From CAXSBR01 sp964236495 (lineage in GTDB: Bacteria > Actinomycetota > Actinomycetes > Mycobacteriales > Jatrophihabitantaceae): a DNA stretch of 64,000 nucleotides. Shown one piece after another: positions 41,430 to 49,426 of the stretch (positions are counted from its first letter, which is position 1; the number at the start of each line of letters is the position of its first letter). The translations under genes and the position numbers were made by a program. Location: NCBI GenBank assembly GCA_964236495.1, contig CAXSBR010000002.1, positions 62,001 through 126,000 of the forward strand. The letters run 5' to 3'. Below the pieces are notes generated by a model. The model was not told the origin of the DNA, ran no database searches, and worked only from the letters and a program-made list of their open reading frames with translations.

Positions 41430-41530
41430 AGCACACCCTCTGACTCCCCAGCACCCCTCTAGCTCCGAGCACCATCTGACTCCCTATACCCCCTTTGACT
41501 CCCGAGCACCCCCCTCTGATCCACTAGCAC
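41430..41530 (+). repeat. Degenerate 18-21-bp repeats between sucB and the epimerase gene
   Basis: AGCACC-type starts occur at 41430, 41450, 41468, about 41486 (ATACC), 41505 and 41526. Each is followed by a pyrimidine-rich CCCTCTGACTCCC-like stretch. The strand asymmetry (C/T-rich) is marked. The rest of the 250-bp gap (41299-41429) shows nothing else. Confidence 0.75.
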
Positions 41531-41550
41531 CTGAAAGCAGGTTCTGCGCA

Positions 41551-42441
41551 ATGCTGGTAGTACTCAACGGAGCGTCGGGCCTCATCGGGTCGGCTCTCAA
41601 GTCTCGGCTGCTCGGAAACGGCCATCAGTTGCGAGTGCTCGTTCGTCGGGCGCCGACGACGGCGGACGAGCGGCAGTGGAACCCCGCCGCCGGCGAGCTG
41701 GATGCCGCGCATCTGGCCGGCGCCGACGCGGTAATCAACCTTTCTGGTGCGGGCGTCGGCGACCATCGCTGGACCGACGCCTACAAACAGACCATCCTCG
41801 ACAGCCGCCTGCAGCCGACGCGACTGCTTGCCAGCACTCTTCAGGACCTTGGCCCGCAGGCGCCTGCGGTACTGCTGTCCGCGTCTGCCGTGGGGTATTA
41901 CGGAGACACCCGCGACCACGTCGTCGACGAGAGCGCGGCAGCAGGTTCGGGGTTCCTCGCCGACGTGTGCCGCCAGTGGGAGGGTGCGACGGCTGCCGCG
42001 CAGGGCACCACCCGGGTGGTTCATCTACGCACCGGGTTGGTGCTGTCGTGCGCCGGTGGCCTGCTGCTGCGACTACGTCGCCTCGTCGACCTGGGCGCCG
42101 GCGGCCCGCTGGGATCGGGACGTCAGTACCAGCCGTGGATCTCCATCGACGACCAGGTCGGGGCGATGGAGTTCCTTCTGGAGTCAGCCGTCCGTGGGCC
42201 GGTGAATTTGACCGGCCCCGACCCGGTGACCCAGAAGCACCTGATCCAGACGCTGGCGCGCGTCCGCTCCCGCCCGGCCATAGTGCCGGCGCCGGCGTTC
42301 GCGCTCCGACTCGCATTAGGGCAGTTCGCCGACGAGGGAGTGCTGACCGGGCAACGGGCCGTACCCGCGGTGCTGTCGGCGGCGGGATACAAGTTCGTCC
42401 ATCCGACGCTGGAAGGCGCATTGCGCGCGGCGCTCGCCTGA
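41551..42441 (+). CDS. TIGR01777-family epimerase (atypical SDR)
   Basis: Predicted 296 aa, matching Rv2216. The nucleotide-binding motif is LVVLNGASGLIGSALKSRLL, and the family-specific GADAVINLSGAGVGDHRWTD is present. The active-site Tyr is in SASAVGYYGDT, followed by VVHLRTGLVLSCAGGLLLRL and GSGRQYQPWISIDD. A C-terminal DUF1731-like region contains GVLTGQRAVP. Substrate unknown. It lies between the acyltransferase and lipB genes in mycobacteria and nearly so here. Confidence 0.88.
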   Translation: MLVVLNGASGLIGSALKSRLLGNGHQLRVLVRRAPTTADERQWNPAAGELDAAHLAGADAVINLSGAGVGDHRWTDAYKQTILDSRLQPTRLLASTLQDLGPQAPAVLLSASAVGYYGDTRDHVVDESAAAGSGFLADVCRQWEGATAAAQGTTRVVHLRTGLVLSCAGGLLLRLRRLVDLGAGGPLGSGRQYQPWISIDDQVGAMEFLLESAVRGPVNLTGPDPVTQKHLIQTLARVRSRPAIVPAPAFALRLALGQFADEGVLTGQRAVPAVLSAAGYKFVHPTLEGALRAALA

Positions 42442-42509
42442 GCCGTTCGCGCTCGATCAATGCGCGGTGCGGTACGCGCCCTCTCGGGCCGGTGCCGTGC
42501 TGGGCCGGC

Positions 42510-44501
42510 TCAGCGTTGCGCGGACTGTTGTAGGCCGGCGATCCGATAGCCGGCGCTGGTGTCCACCAGCTGGATCGTCAGCGTGCTGGCCGGCACCGGT
42601 GCAGTGTGCTGCGACGCCGCTGCCGGGCAGCGCAGCACACCGGCGGCCAGTGACGCAGCCGCCGTCACCACCGCGCCGTCGCGGTTCACCTGGGACCGCA
42701 GCACCCGGTACCGGGTTCGCAGTCCGGTCGCGGTGCAACCGGGCCGCAATGCCCGGCGCAGCACAGCAGCGTCCTGGCTGCGCAACGGACCGGCGATGTA
42801 CACCTGCGCCAGCTCACTCGGGTTCGCGGTTGCGAAGGCATGCTCACGGTGGACGTCGAGATCCGCGAGCACCACCTGCCAGTCGACCACGCCGGCGGCG
42901 GTACTCGGCGTAGCTGTCGACGTCGCAGTCGCCTCTGCTGGAACCTTGGCCTGCGCCGAGATTGTCGATGTCGCGCGAGGCTCCGGCGGGATAACCGGAG
43001 GCGACGTGGCCGCGGCCGCCGTCGTTGTGGTCGGCAACGTCGCAGACGGCAACGCCGCGGGCGCCGTCGTCGCAGTCGGCGACTTCGCCGACGACGACGG
43101 CCCATGCGCGGCGCCTCCTAAGACCGGCGGACGCCATCCGGTCACCAACACCGTGCCGGCACAGGCCGCTGCCACCGAGAGGCCCGCACCGCCAACCAGC
43201 CACCGCCGTAAGCCGGTCCGCTGGCGCGATGGTGCTGGTGGCGGCGCAGAACGCACTCGCGCTCGGACCTGGTGCGTCAGCGACATCGCCGCGGCTCGGT
43301 CGGCTCGGTCGGCTCGGTCGGCTTGGTCGGCTTGGTCGGCTCGGTCGGTTCGGTCGGCTCGGTCGTTGCGGCCCGTCCGCTCGATCGATGCCTGCCCGAA
43401 CCGGTCCTGCGCGCGCCTGGCGTCGACATCAAAGACTTCGGGACGAGCGAAGTCGGGACGAGCGAAGTCAGGACGCTCCAACCGCAGATCGGTGGCTATC
43501 GCCGAACGCCTGCGCGCGGCGCGCGGCGGGCGAGCCGACCAATCCACGGCCGACGCCGATGCGGCACCGTGTCGCGGCTGGTACGCAACCTCGGCTGAAT
43601 GTGGTGCGCCGTGGTTGCCATCAGCGTCAGCATCAGCATCGCCGGCATCGGTACCGACAGCGCGCAGCTGCCCGGCTGCAAGCTCCAGCGGAGCCGGCGT
43701 AGCCGCATGCCGCAGATCCAGCGCAAACTCCGCGGCTGTCCCGCGCGCATGGGGCAGCGCCGACAGCCCGCGCCGCACAACGGCGGCGACCTCCGCGGGC
43801 ACGCCTGCCAGCGCGTCGTCGAGTCCTGCGATGTCGCCGAGCGCGGCCACGTCGACCAAACTCTGCGACGTCGACGCGATCCATGGCGGCCTGCCGGTGA
43901 GTGCATGCAGCGCAGTCGCGGCGAGCATGAAGACGTCACTGGGCGTACCCGCCGCGCCGCCGTTGGCTACAGCGGGATCGAGATAGGCCAGCGTCGCGTG
44001 CGGATCATCGGTGTTGCCGCACATCGACGCCACGCCCAGATCGGCCAAGACCGGCTGGCCCTGCGCGGTGAACAACAGGTTGGCCGGGGAAATGTCGCCG
44101 TGGACCAGCCCCTCCTCGTGCAGGTAGGCGACCGCGGCAGCGACAGGTGCCACCGCCGTCACCAGCTCACCGACGGTGATCCGGCTGCGCCGCTCCAACA
44201 GCTGGGCCAGGCTGCCACCGGCTGCGTAGTCGACCACCAGAATCGCCTGGTTGCCGTCGGACACCAGCTCGTGCAGGCGCAGCAGGTGCGGATGGTCCAG
44301 CGCCGACAGCAGCGCCGCCTCGGCCCGTGCGGAGCGATGTGCGGCCGCATCGGTCACTGCCAGCACCTTGAGGGCCACCGGCTCGCCGGTGCGCAGAACG
44401 CGCCCCTGCCAGACCTGCGAGGTGGCGCCGTAGCCGATCAGCTTGTCCGCGGCATACCCGGCGATCTTCCACGCAGGCTTCGACGAGCTGGACCGTCCCA
44501 T
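42510..44501 (-). CDS. Membrane serine/threonine protein kinase with HGD loop
   Basis: Predicted 663 aa. The kinase domain occupies residues 14-275: glycine loop IGYGATSQVW, ATP-anchoring Lys45 (VALKVL), Glu61, a catalytic loop HGDISPANL (Asp136, Asn141) and the metal motif ADLG (Asp154). HRD is HGD and DFG is DLG, so regulation by activation-loop phosphorylation is doubtful. Residues 275-460 are a charged linker with Asp-Arg-Ala repeats encoded by 9-bp DNA repeats. One transmembrane helix (GGAGLSVAAACAGTVLVTGW) precedes a Thr/Ala/Pro stretch and a 150-residue outer domain. It likely senses something outside. The start MGRSSSSKPAW was chosen by domain position. Confidence 0.85.
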   Translation of the reverse strand: MGRSSSSKPAWKIAGYAADKLIGYGATSQVWQGRVLRTGEPVALKVLAVTDAAAHRSARAEAALLSALDHPHLLRLHELVSDGNQAILVVDYAAGGSLAQLLERRSRITVGELVTAVAPVAAAVAYLHEEGLVHGDISPANLLFTAQGQPVLADLGVASMCGNTDDPHATLAYLDPAVANGGAAGTPSDVFMLAATALHALTGRPPWIASTSQSLVDVAALGDIAGLDDALAGVPAEVAAVVRRGLSALPHARGTAAEFALDLRHAATPAPLELAAGQLRAVGTDAGDADADADGNHGAPHSAEVAYQPRHGAASASAVDWSARPPRAARRRSAIATDLRLERPDFARPDFARPEVFDVDARRAQDRFGQASIERTGRNDRADRTDRADQADQADRADRADRAAAMSLTHQVRARVRSAPPPAPSRQRTGLRRWLVGGAGLSVAAACAGTVLVTGWRPPVLGGAAHGPSSSAKSPTATTAPAALPSATLPTTTTAAAATSPPVIPPEPRATSTISAQAKVPAEATATSTATPSTAAGVVDWQVVLADLDVHREHAFATANPSELAQVYIAGPLRSQDAAVLRRALRPGCTATGLRTRYRVLRSQVNRDGAVVTAAASLAAGVLRCPAAASQHTAPVPASTLTIQLVDTSAGYRIAGLQQSAQR
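43293..43364 (-). repeat. 9-bp tandem repeat in the kinase gene
   Basis: Eight consecutive 9-mers of GGCTCGGTC type (variants GGCTTGGTC and GGTTCGGTC) run without interruption. On the coding strand they encode Asp-Arg-Ala, Asp-Gln-Ala and Asp-Arg-Thr triplets in the linker. Confidence 0.9.
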
Positions 44502-44695
44502 GCGCCGATCGTCGCAGAAACCGGCCCGGAACCTCGGCGGTTGTCCACAGGGCCGCTCAGCGCTCAGCTTTGCGCGTCGGACAGTCGTCACAGCGCCGAC
44601 ACAACGACGCTGCGAAGCGCGAAGAGCACGTCGACAAGCACTCCGGACTGGCTGCGATGCCCAGCAATCTATGGTGGCCGATCTAGGGTGGCGAA

Positions 44696-45442
44696 GTGCC
44701 TGCCGACCAGCCCACCATCCTGGCCACCTCCGGAGGCCTCGTGCCCGGCCGGCGTACCCGCTACGAACTCGGGCCGCTCACCGAGTACGCGATCGAACTG
44801 TCCGGCGCGACCGGGCGAGCGCCGAAGGTCTGCTACCTGGGCACCGCCGCCGGTGACAATCCGAGCGGCATCGCGGAGTTCTACAACGCCGCTGGCCTGC
44901 GCGGTCTGCAGGCCTCGCACCTGCAGCTGTTCCTGATGCCCAACGTGGACGACATCCGCGAGCATCTCCTCGGCCAGGACGTTATCTGGGTGTTCGGCGG
45001 CAGCGTCGCGGGCTTGCTGGCGATGTGGCGACTGCACGGCGTCGACGAGGCGATGCGTGACGCGTGGCAGGCCGGCGTCGTCCTGACCGGGGTCAGTGCC
45101 GGCTCGATCTGCTGGCACGACGGCGGCACCACCGACTCCTTCGGCCCGGACCTCAAGCCCATCACCAACGGCCTCGGTCTGGTGCCCTTCTCCAACGGCG
45201 TGCACTACGACTCCGAGGAGCAACGTCGTCCGCTGTTCCAGTCGCTCATCGCCGAGGGCACGCTGGGCGCCGGCTACGCCACCGACGACGCAACTGGCGT
45301 GCTATATCACAACGCCGAATTCGCGGGCGCATTTACCGAACGCGACGGTAAGTCCGCCTATTACGTCGAGCGTGGACCCGACGGCAGCGCGGTGGAGACG
45401 CCGTTGGACACCGTCCGATTGACCACTGGCACGCGAGGCTGA
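44696..45442 (+). CDS. Peptidase S51 family protein (dipeptidase E-like)
   Basis: Predicted 248 aa. S51 enzymes hydrolyse alpha-aspartyl dipeptides or act on cyanophycin-like substrates. The nucleophile Ser lies in LTGVSAGSICW, the His in SNGVHYDSEEQRRP, and the family strand VIWVFGGSVAGLLAMW precedes them. The remainder (GAGYATDDATGVLYHN) is typical of the actinobacterial group. The GTG is preceded by AGGGTGG. It is divergent from the kinase gene. Confidence 0.87.
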   Translation: MPADQPTILATSGGLVPGRRTRYELGPLTEYAIELSGATGRAPKVCYLGTAAGDNPSGIAEFYNAAGLRGLQASHLQLFLMPNVDDIREHLLGQDVIWVFGGSVAGLLAMWRLHGVDEAMRDAWQAGVVLTGVSAGSICWHDGGTTDSFGPDLKPITNGLGLVPFSNGVHYDSEEQRRPLFQSLIAEGTLGAGYATDDATGVLYHNAEFAGAFTERDGKSAYYVERGPDGSAVETPLDTVRLTTGTRG

Positions 45443-45498
45443 CCGGCCGGCCGGTAACACACGGCCGACGCACAGCTCGCCCGCGTAGGGTCGTCGAT

Positions 45499-46191
45499 GT
45501 GGTTGCGCCTACTGCCCCCGCGCCGATGACGTCCGCCCCACAGACGTATGTGCAGATCGTGCGCGGCAAAACCGTCGACTACGCCACGGCGTGGCAGCAG
45601 CAGCGAGACTTCCATGCAGCGCGCGTCGACGGCACCGGGCCGGACACGGTGCTCCTGCTCGAGCATCCGCCGGTGTACACCGCGGGCAAGCGCACCTATC
45701 CCGGTGAGCGTCCCGTCGACGGCACCCCGGTGATCGACGTCGACCGTGGTGGAAAGATCACTTGGCATGGGCCGGGCCAGCTCGTCGGCTACCCCATCCT
45801 CGCTCTTCCCGACCCGATCGACGTCGTCGCCTACGTCCGCCGGCTGGAGGCGATGCTGATGAGCGCCTGCGTGGAGCTCGGCCTGCGCACAGCGATCCGG
45901 GTACCGACGCGCAGCGGCGTGTGGGTGCCCGCCGACGAGCGCGGCCCCGAACGCAAGGTGGCCGCCATCGGAGTTCGGGTGTCGCGCGGAGTGACACTGC
46001 ACGGCTTCGCGCTGAATTGCAATCCGGACCTGACGTGGTTCGATCGGATCGTGCCCTGTGGAATCGCCGATGCCGGCGTCACCTCGCTCAGCGCCGAACT
46101 CGGCCGCGACATCGGCGTGAACGAGGCCCTGCCCATCGTCGAAAAGCACTTGCCGACTCTGTGGTCGTCGGCTGTCCGGGTTGCGGCCTGA
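45499..46191 (+). CDS. lipB: Octanoyltransferase
   Basis: Predicted 230 aa. It transfers octanoyl from acyl carrier protein to the lipoyl-domain lysine, the first step of lipoate assembly. The family signature (LLLEHPPVYTAGKR, then GGKITWHGPGQLVGYPI), the catalytic Lys in RKVAAIGVRVSRG and the catalytic Cys in IVPCGIADAGVTSL are present. The GTG start is followed by a short Ala/Pro-rich lead; the ATG after it is another option. It is cotranscribed with the next two genes by spacing. Confidence 0.94.
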   Translation: MVAPTAPAPMTSAPQTYVQIVRGKTVDYATAWQQQRDFHAARVDGTGPDTVLLLEHPPVYTAGKRTYPGERPVDGTPVIDVDRGGKITWHGPGQLVGYPILALPDPIDVVAYVRRLEAMLMSACVELGLRTAIRVPTRSGVWVPADERGPERKVAAIGVRVSRGVTLHGFALNCNPDLTWFDRIVPCGIADAGVTSLSAELGRDIGVNEALPIVEKHLPTLWSSAVRVAA

Positions 46192-46198
46192 GCCGGCG

Positions 46199-46894
46199 AT
46201 GAGTCGTCACGCCGACACCGGTAGCGCCAAGACCGTTCGAGTCTCCGACCTGCGCCACAGCGGGTTGCCCGACGCCAGCGACAGCGACTTCTTCCGCGGG
46301 ACCTCCACACCGATCCCGGCCACCGCGGGAAGTGACACCACCCAGCTCCTCCCCGCTGCTTCGGCGGTGCCCGGTGGCCCGGAGACCGAAATGATCCCCC
46401 GCGCCTACGCAGCGCCGCCGGGGCCATCACGTGTTTCCGCTGCCGATGACACGATGCTCATCCCGGCGGTACCCGACCTCTTGCCCCGTGAAATGCCTGG
46501 CAGTGCCGAGAGCGCGCCGGTAGGCGCGACGGCGAACGCTGCGCCGATGCCCGCGTCGGCAGAACACCGCTCGTCCACAGTGGGCATGTGGGCCGGCGTG
46601 GTCGTGTTCTGGCTGCTGGCGATGCCGATCGGAGTGATGAGCGCCGTCATCGTCGCCGGACGCCGGGCGACGTTGTGCAGTAAATCCTCGACAGGCTTCG
46701 GCTGCACCTCCACCGGGTCGAGCGTGGGCGTGGTGCTACTGGTGATCGTGGTGGCCCTCGTGGGCACGGTGAGCGTGTACGCCTACGACGTCCGCCACCA
46801 TGCCCGCCGCTGGCTCGGCGGCCTGGGCATCGGCGTGGCTGTGTTGGCTGTTCTCGGCCTGATCGCCTGGCTTCTCGTGCGCACCATCCAGTGA
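46199..46894 (+). CDS. Membrane protein of unknown function between lipB and lipA
   Basis: Predicted 231 aa. The first 125 residues are hydrophilic with Asp/Ser/Pro/Ala content (DSDFFRGTSTPIPATAG, TQLLPAASAVPGG). They look disordered and include Thr residues that could be kinase targets. Three transmembrane helices follow (MWAGVVVFWLLAMPIGVMSA, GVVLLVIVVALVGTVSVYAY and a last beginning LGGLGIGVAVLAVLG). Two Cys (LCSKSSTGFGC) lie in the outer loop between helices 1 and 2 and may form a disulfide. The ATG is 7 bp after the lipB stop. I do not recognise the family. Confidence 0.72.
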   Translation: MSRHADTGSAKTVRVSDLRHSGLPDASDSDFFRGTSTPIPATAGSDTTQLLPAASAVPGGPETEMIPRAYAAPPGPSRVSAADDTMLIPAVPDLLPREMPGSAESAPVGATANAAPMPASAEHRSSTVGMWAGVVVFWLLAMPIGVMSAVIVAGRRATLCSKSSTGFGCTSTGSSVGVVLLVIVVALVGTVSVYAYDVRHHARRWLGGLGIGVAVLAVLGLIAWLLVRTIQ

Positions 46895-46940
46895 CCTGCA
46901 ACGCGCCAGTAAATACAACCCGCTGAGTACGCTCGGAACG

Positions 46941-47912
46941 GTGACCGGCCCCGTTACTGAGTTGACGAATCCGACGTCTGGCGACGTCTCGCCCACCGCT
47001 TCGGCACCGCGCCGTCTGCTGCGCATCGAAGCCCGTAACGCGCAAACGCCGATCGAGCGCAAGCCGTCGTGGATCAAGACTCGCGCCGCCATGGGGCCCA
47101 ACTACACCGATCTGCGCGGGCTCGTTGCGCGTGAGGGTCTGCACACGGTCTGCCAGGAGGCCGGCTGTCCCAACATCTACGAATGCTGGGAGGACCGGGA
47201 GGCGACGTTCCTCATCGGTGGTTCGCAATGCAGCCGTCGTTGTGATTTCTGCCAGATCGACACCGGCAAGCCCGATCCGTTGGATGTCGACGAACCACGC
47301 CGGGTAGCCACCAGCATCCAAGCGATGGGCCTGCATTACGCCACCGTCACCGGCGTGGCCCGCGACGACCTGGCCGACGGCGGCGCGTGGCTCTACGCCG
47401 AGACGGTGCGCCAGATCCACGCCGTCAACCCGGGCACCGGCGTCGAACTGCTGATTCCGGATTTCGACGCCGACCCGGCACAGCTGGCCGAGGTGTTCGG
47501 TTCGCGGCCCGAGGTGTTGGCCCACAACGTGGAGACGGTGCCGCGGATCTTCAAGCGCATCCGGCCGGGCTTTCGCTACGAGCGCTCGCTGTCGGTGATC
47601 ACCGCGGCCAGGGCTGTCGGACTCGTCACCAAGTCGAATCTGATCCTGGGCATGGGCGAGGAACGCGCCGAGGTCAGCCAGGCGCTGCAGGACCTCTACG
47701 ACGCGGGCTGCGAACTGATCACGATCACGCAGTACCTCCGTCCGTCGCCGCGCCACCTTCCGGTCAGCCGCTGGGTGAAGCCCGAGGAGTTCGTCGAGCT
47801 CAGCGAGGAGGCCGAGGACATCGGCTTCGCCGGCGTGCTCAGCGGACCGCTGGTGCGCTCGTCGTACCGGGCCGGCCGGCTCTACCGGCAGGCGATGGAC
47901 GCCCGCGTCTGA
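46941..47912 (+). CDS. lipA: Lipoyl synthase
   Basis: Predicted 323 aa. A radical SAM enzyme that inserts two sulfurs into the octanoyl chain. The auxiliary cluster motif (CQEAGCPNIYECW) and the SAM cluster motif CSRRCDFCQI are complete, and the C-terminal RSSYRAG holds the conserved Ser ligand. TFLIGGSQCS and the GMGEERAEV block are family-typical. GTG start. It belongs functionally with lipB and with the lipoyl proteins encoded upstream (sucB) and by gcv genes. Confidence 0.95.
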   Translation: MTGPVTELTNPTSGDVSPTASAPRRLLRIEARNAQTPIERKPSWIKTRAAMGPNYTDLRGLVAREGLHTVCQEAGCPNIYECWEDREATFLIGGSQCSRRCDFCQIDTGKPDPLDVDEPRRVATSIQAMGLHYATVTGVARDDLADGGAWLYAETVRQIHAVNPGTGVELLIPDFDADPAQLAEVFGSRPEVLAHNVETVPRIFKRIRPGFRYERSLSVITAARAVGLVTKSNLILGMGEERAEVSQALQDLYDAGCELITITQYLRPSPRHLPVSRWVKPEEFVELSEEAEDIGFAGVLSGPLVRSSYRAGRLYRQAMDARV

Positions 47913-47986
47913 ACGCACCGATGCAGGCGGGTCGCTGCCGACTTGGGTAGCCGCGGCAGGCATGCTGAGCCCTTATCCTGATACCC

Positions 47987-48769
47987 ATGAAGACGTCGGC
48001 ACTCAAGCCGGGGCGCACTGCCCGCGTGAAACCGCCCAAGCTGTCCCGGGAGGACAAGGCCGCAGCGCGCACCGCGCGCCGGGCGCAGCGGCGCGAGACG
48101 TTCAGCTCGATGGGTCAGGCGTTCACCCTTACCCGCAAGAACGACAACAAGCTGATCCCCTACCTGGTGCTGGCCTTCGTGGTGGCCGCTGCGGTGGTGT
48201 ACCTGCTGGCCGTACTCATCACCAACCATCTGTTCTTCTTCATTCCGCTGGCCGTGGTCGCCGGCCTGCTTGCGGCACTGTTCGTCTTCAGCCGTCGGGC
48301 CCAGACCGCCGCCTACTCCCAAGCCGACGGCCAACCCGGCGCGGCCCTGTACGTCCTACGCAACCTGCGCGGCGCGGACTGGAAGACAACCGAGGCCGTC
48401 GCAGCGACCCCTCAGCTCGACGCCGTACACCGTCTCACCGGTCGGCCCGGATTGATACTGGTCGGCGAAGGTTCACCCCAGCGGGTCATTGGGCTGATCG
48501 CGCAGGAGAAGCGACGCCTCTCGCGCCTGATCGGCGACACGCCGATCTACGACGTCGTGGTCGGTAGCGAGGAGGGCCAGGTTCCGCTGGGCAAGCTCAA
48601 CGGGCATCTGATCCGGCTGCCCAGCAATCTGAGCAAGGAGCAGGTCGCGGTGCTCAACCGACGTCTGGCTGCTCTGCCGGCGACGCGCATTCCGGTGCCG
48701 CAGGGACCGATGCCGGCGGGGGCAAAGATGAACGCCAGCCAGCGGGCGATTCGTCGCCGCGCCGGCTGA
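47987..48769 (+). CDS. DUF4191 membrane protein
   Basis: Predicted 260 aa, matching Rv2219. A basic N-terminus (KPPKLSREDKAAARTARRAQRR) precedes two close transmembrane helices (YLVLAFVVAAAVVYLLAVLI and one containing FFFIPLAVVAGLLAALFV). A C-terminal cytoplasmic domain has GLILVGEGSPQRVIGLIAQEK and QVPLGKLNGHLIRLP. No biochemical role is established. It always accompanies lipA in mycobacteria and close relatives. Confidence 0.88.
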   Translation: MKTSALKPGRTARVKPPKLSREDKAAARTARRAQRRETFSSMGQAFTLTRKNDNKLIPYLVLAFVVAAAVVYLLAVLITNHLFFFIPLAVVAGLLAALFVFSRRAQTAAYSQADGQPGAALYVLRNLRGADWKTTEAVAATPQLDAVHRLTGRPGLILVGEGSPQRVIGLIAQEKRRLSRLIGDTPIYDVVVGSEEGQVPLGKLNGHLIRLPSNLSKEQVAVLNRRLAALPATRIPVPQGPMPAGAKMNASQRAIRRRAG

Positions 48770-48801
48770 ACGCTCACAGCCACGACGCCGCGGGGGTCCA
48801 T

Positions 48802-49266
48802 ATGATGAGCGATCCGCTGCGCTCTGCCTCCGGCCCCAGCTCTGGTTCGGACACCGTCGCGCAACTGCCGGGCTCTGGCCCGGGTTCGGTGGCCGGCATC
48901 GGGCGGCGAGCGATGGCATTTGCTGTCGACGCACTGGCCAGCAGCCTGATCGCCGCTGTGTTGGTGACACTGTTCGAGGCCGGACGGCACCATTCGGGCC
49001 CCGGCGGTTCTCTGCCCGGCACGTGGAGCGTCGTGCCGCTGGCGCTGGATTATGTGCTCGGGCTCACCCTGCTCGGCCAGACCGTGGGCATGCGGCTGCT
49101 ATCCCTGCATTTGATCCGCACCGACCGACGGGCCCCCATCGGCCTGTACCGCGCAGTCCTTCGCACCGTTCTGTTGCTACTGCTCATCCCGGCAGTCGTG
49201 CTGGACCGGTTCCACCGTGGCCTGCACGACCGCGTCACCGACACCGTCGTCGTCAACTCCCGATGA
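48802..49266 (+). CDS. RDD family membrane protein
   Basis: Predicted 154 aa. The RDD pattern is visible: an Arg/Asp pair in the first helix (GIGRRAMAFAVDALASSLIA), a second helix around YVLGLTLLGQTVGMRLLSLHLI and a third in RTVLLLLLIPAVVLD. The RGLHDRVTDTVVV ending is typical. It corresponds to Rv2219A just upstream of glnA1. Function unknown; RDD proteins elsewhere act in ion transport. Start may be either of two adjacent ATGs. Confidence 0.85.
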   Translation: MMSDPLRSASGPSSGSDTVAQLPGSGPGSVAGIGRRAMAFAVDALASSLIAAVLVTLFEAGRHHSGPGGSLPGTWSVVPLALDYVLGLTLLGQTVGMRLLSLHLIRTDRRAPIGLYRAVLRTVLLLLLIPAVVLDRFHRGLHDRVTDTVVVNSR

Positions 49267-49338
49267 ACTCCGGTGGATCCCTGGTGAATCTTGGACGATC
49301 CATCGGAACCCAGGCTGACCTGCCCCTCGCCGGCCCGG

Positions 49339-49376
49339 GTAATGTCCGCGAAACGGCCGAGACACCCGGCGGCAAC
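49339..49376 (+). promoter_or_regulatory. GlnR-type operator upstream of glnA1
   Basis: Two a-b half-site pairs are spaced exactly as in known GlnR boxes: GTAAT, six bases, GAAAC, six bases, GACAC, six bases, GCAAC. The consensus is gTnAC-n6-GaAAc repeated with 22-bp period. The box ends 50 bp before the glnA1 start. GlnR itself is outside the window. Confidence 0.65.
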
Positions 49377-49426
49377 GGCGTCGCCTTACCGTGTGTCGGT
49401 CCCAGTGCCGGCGTCGTGGAGGACCC

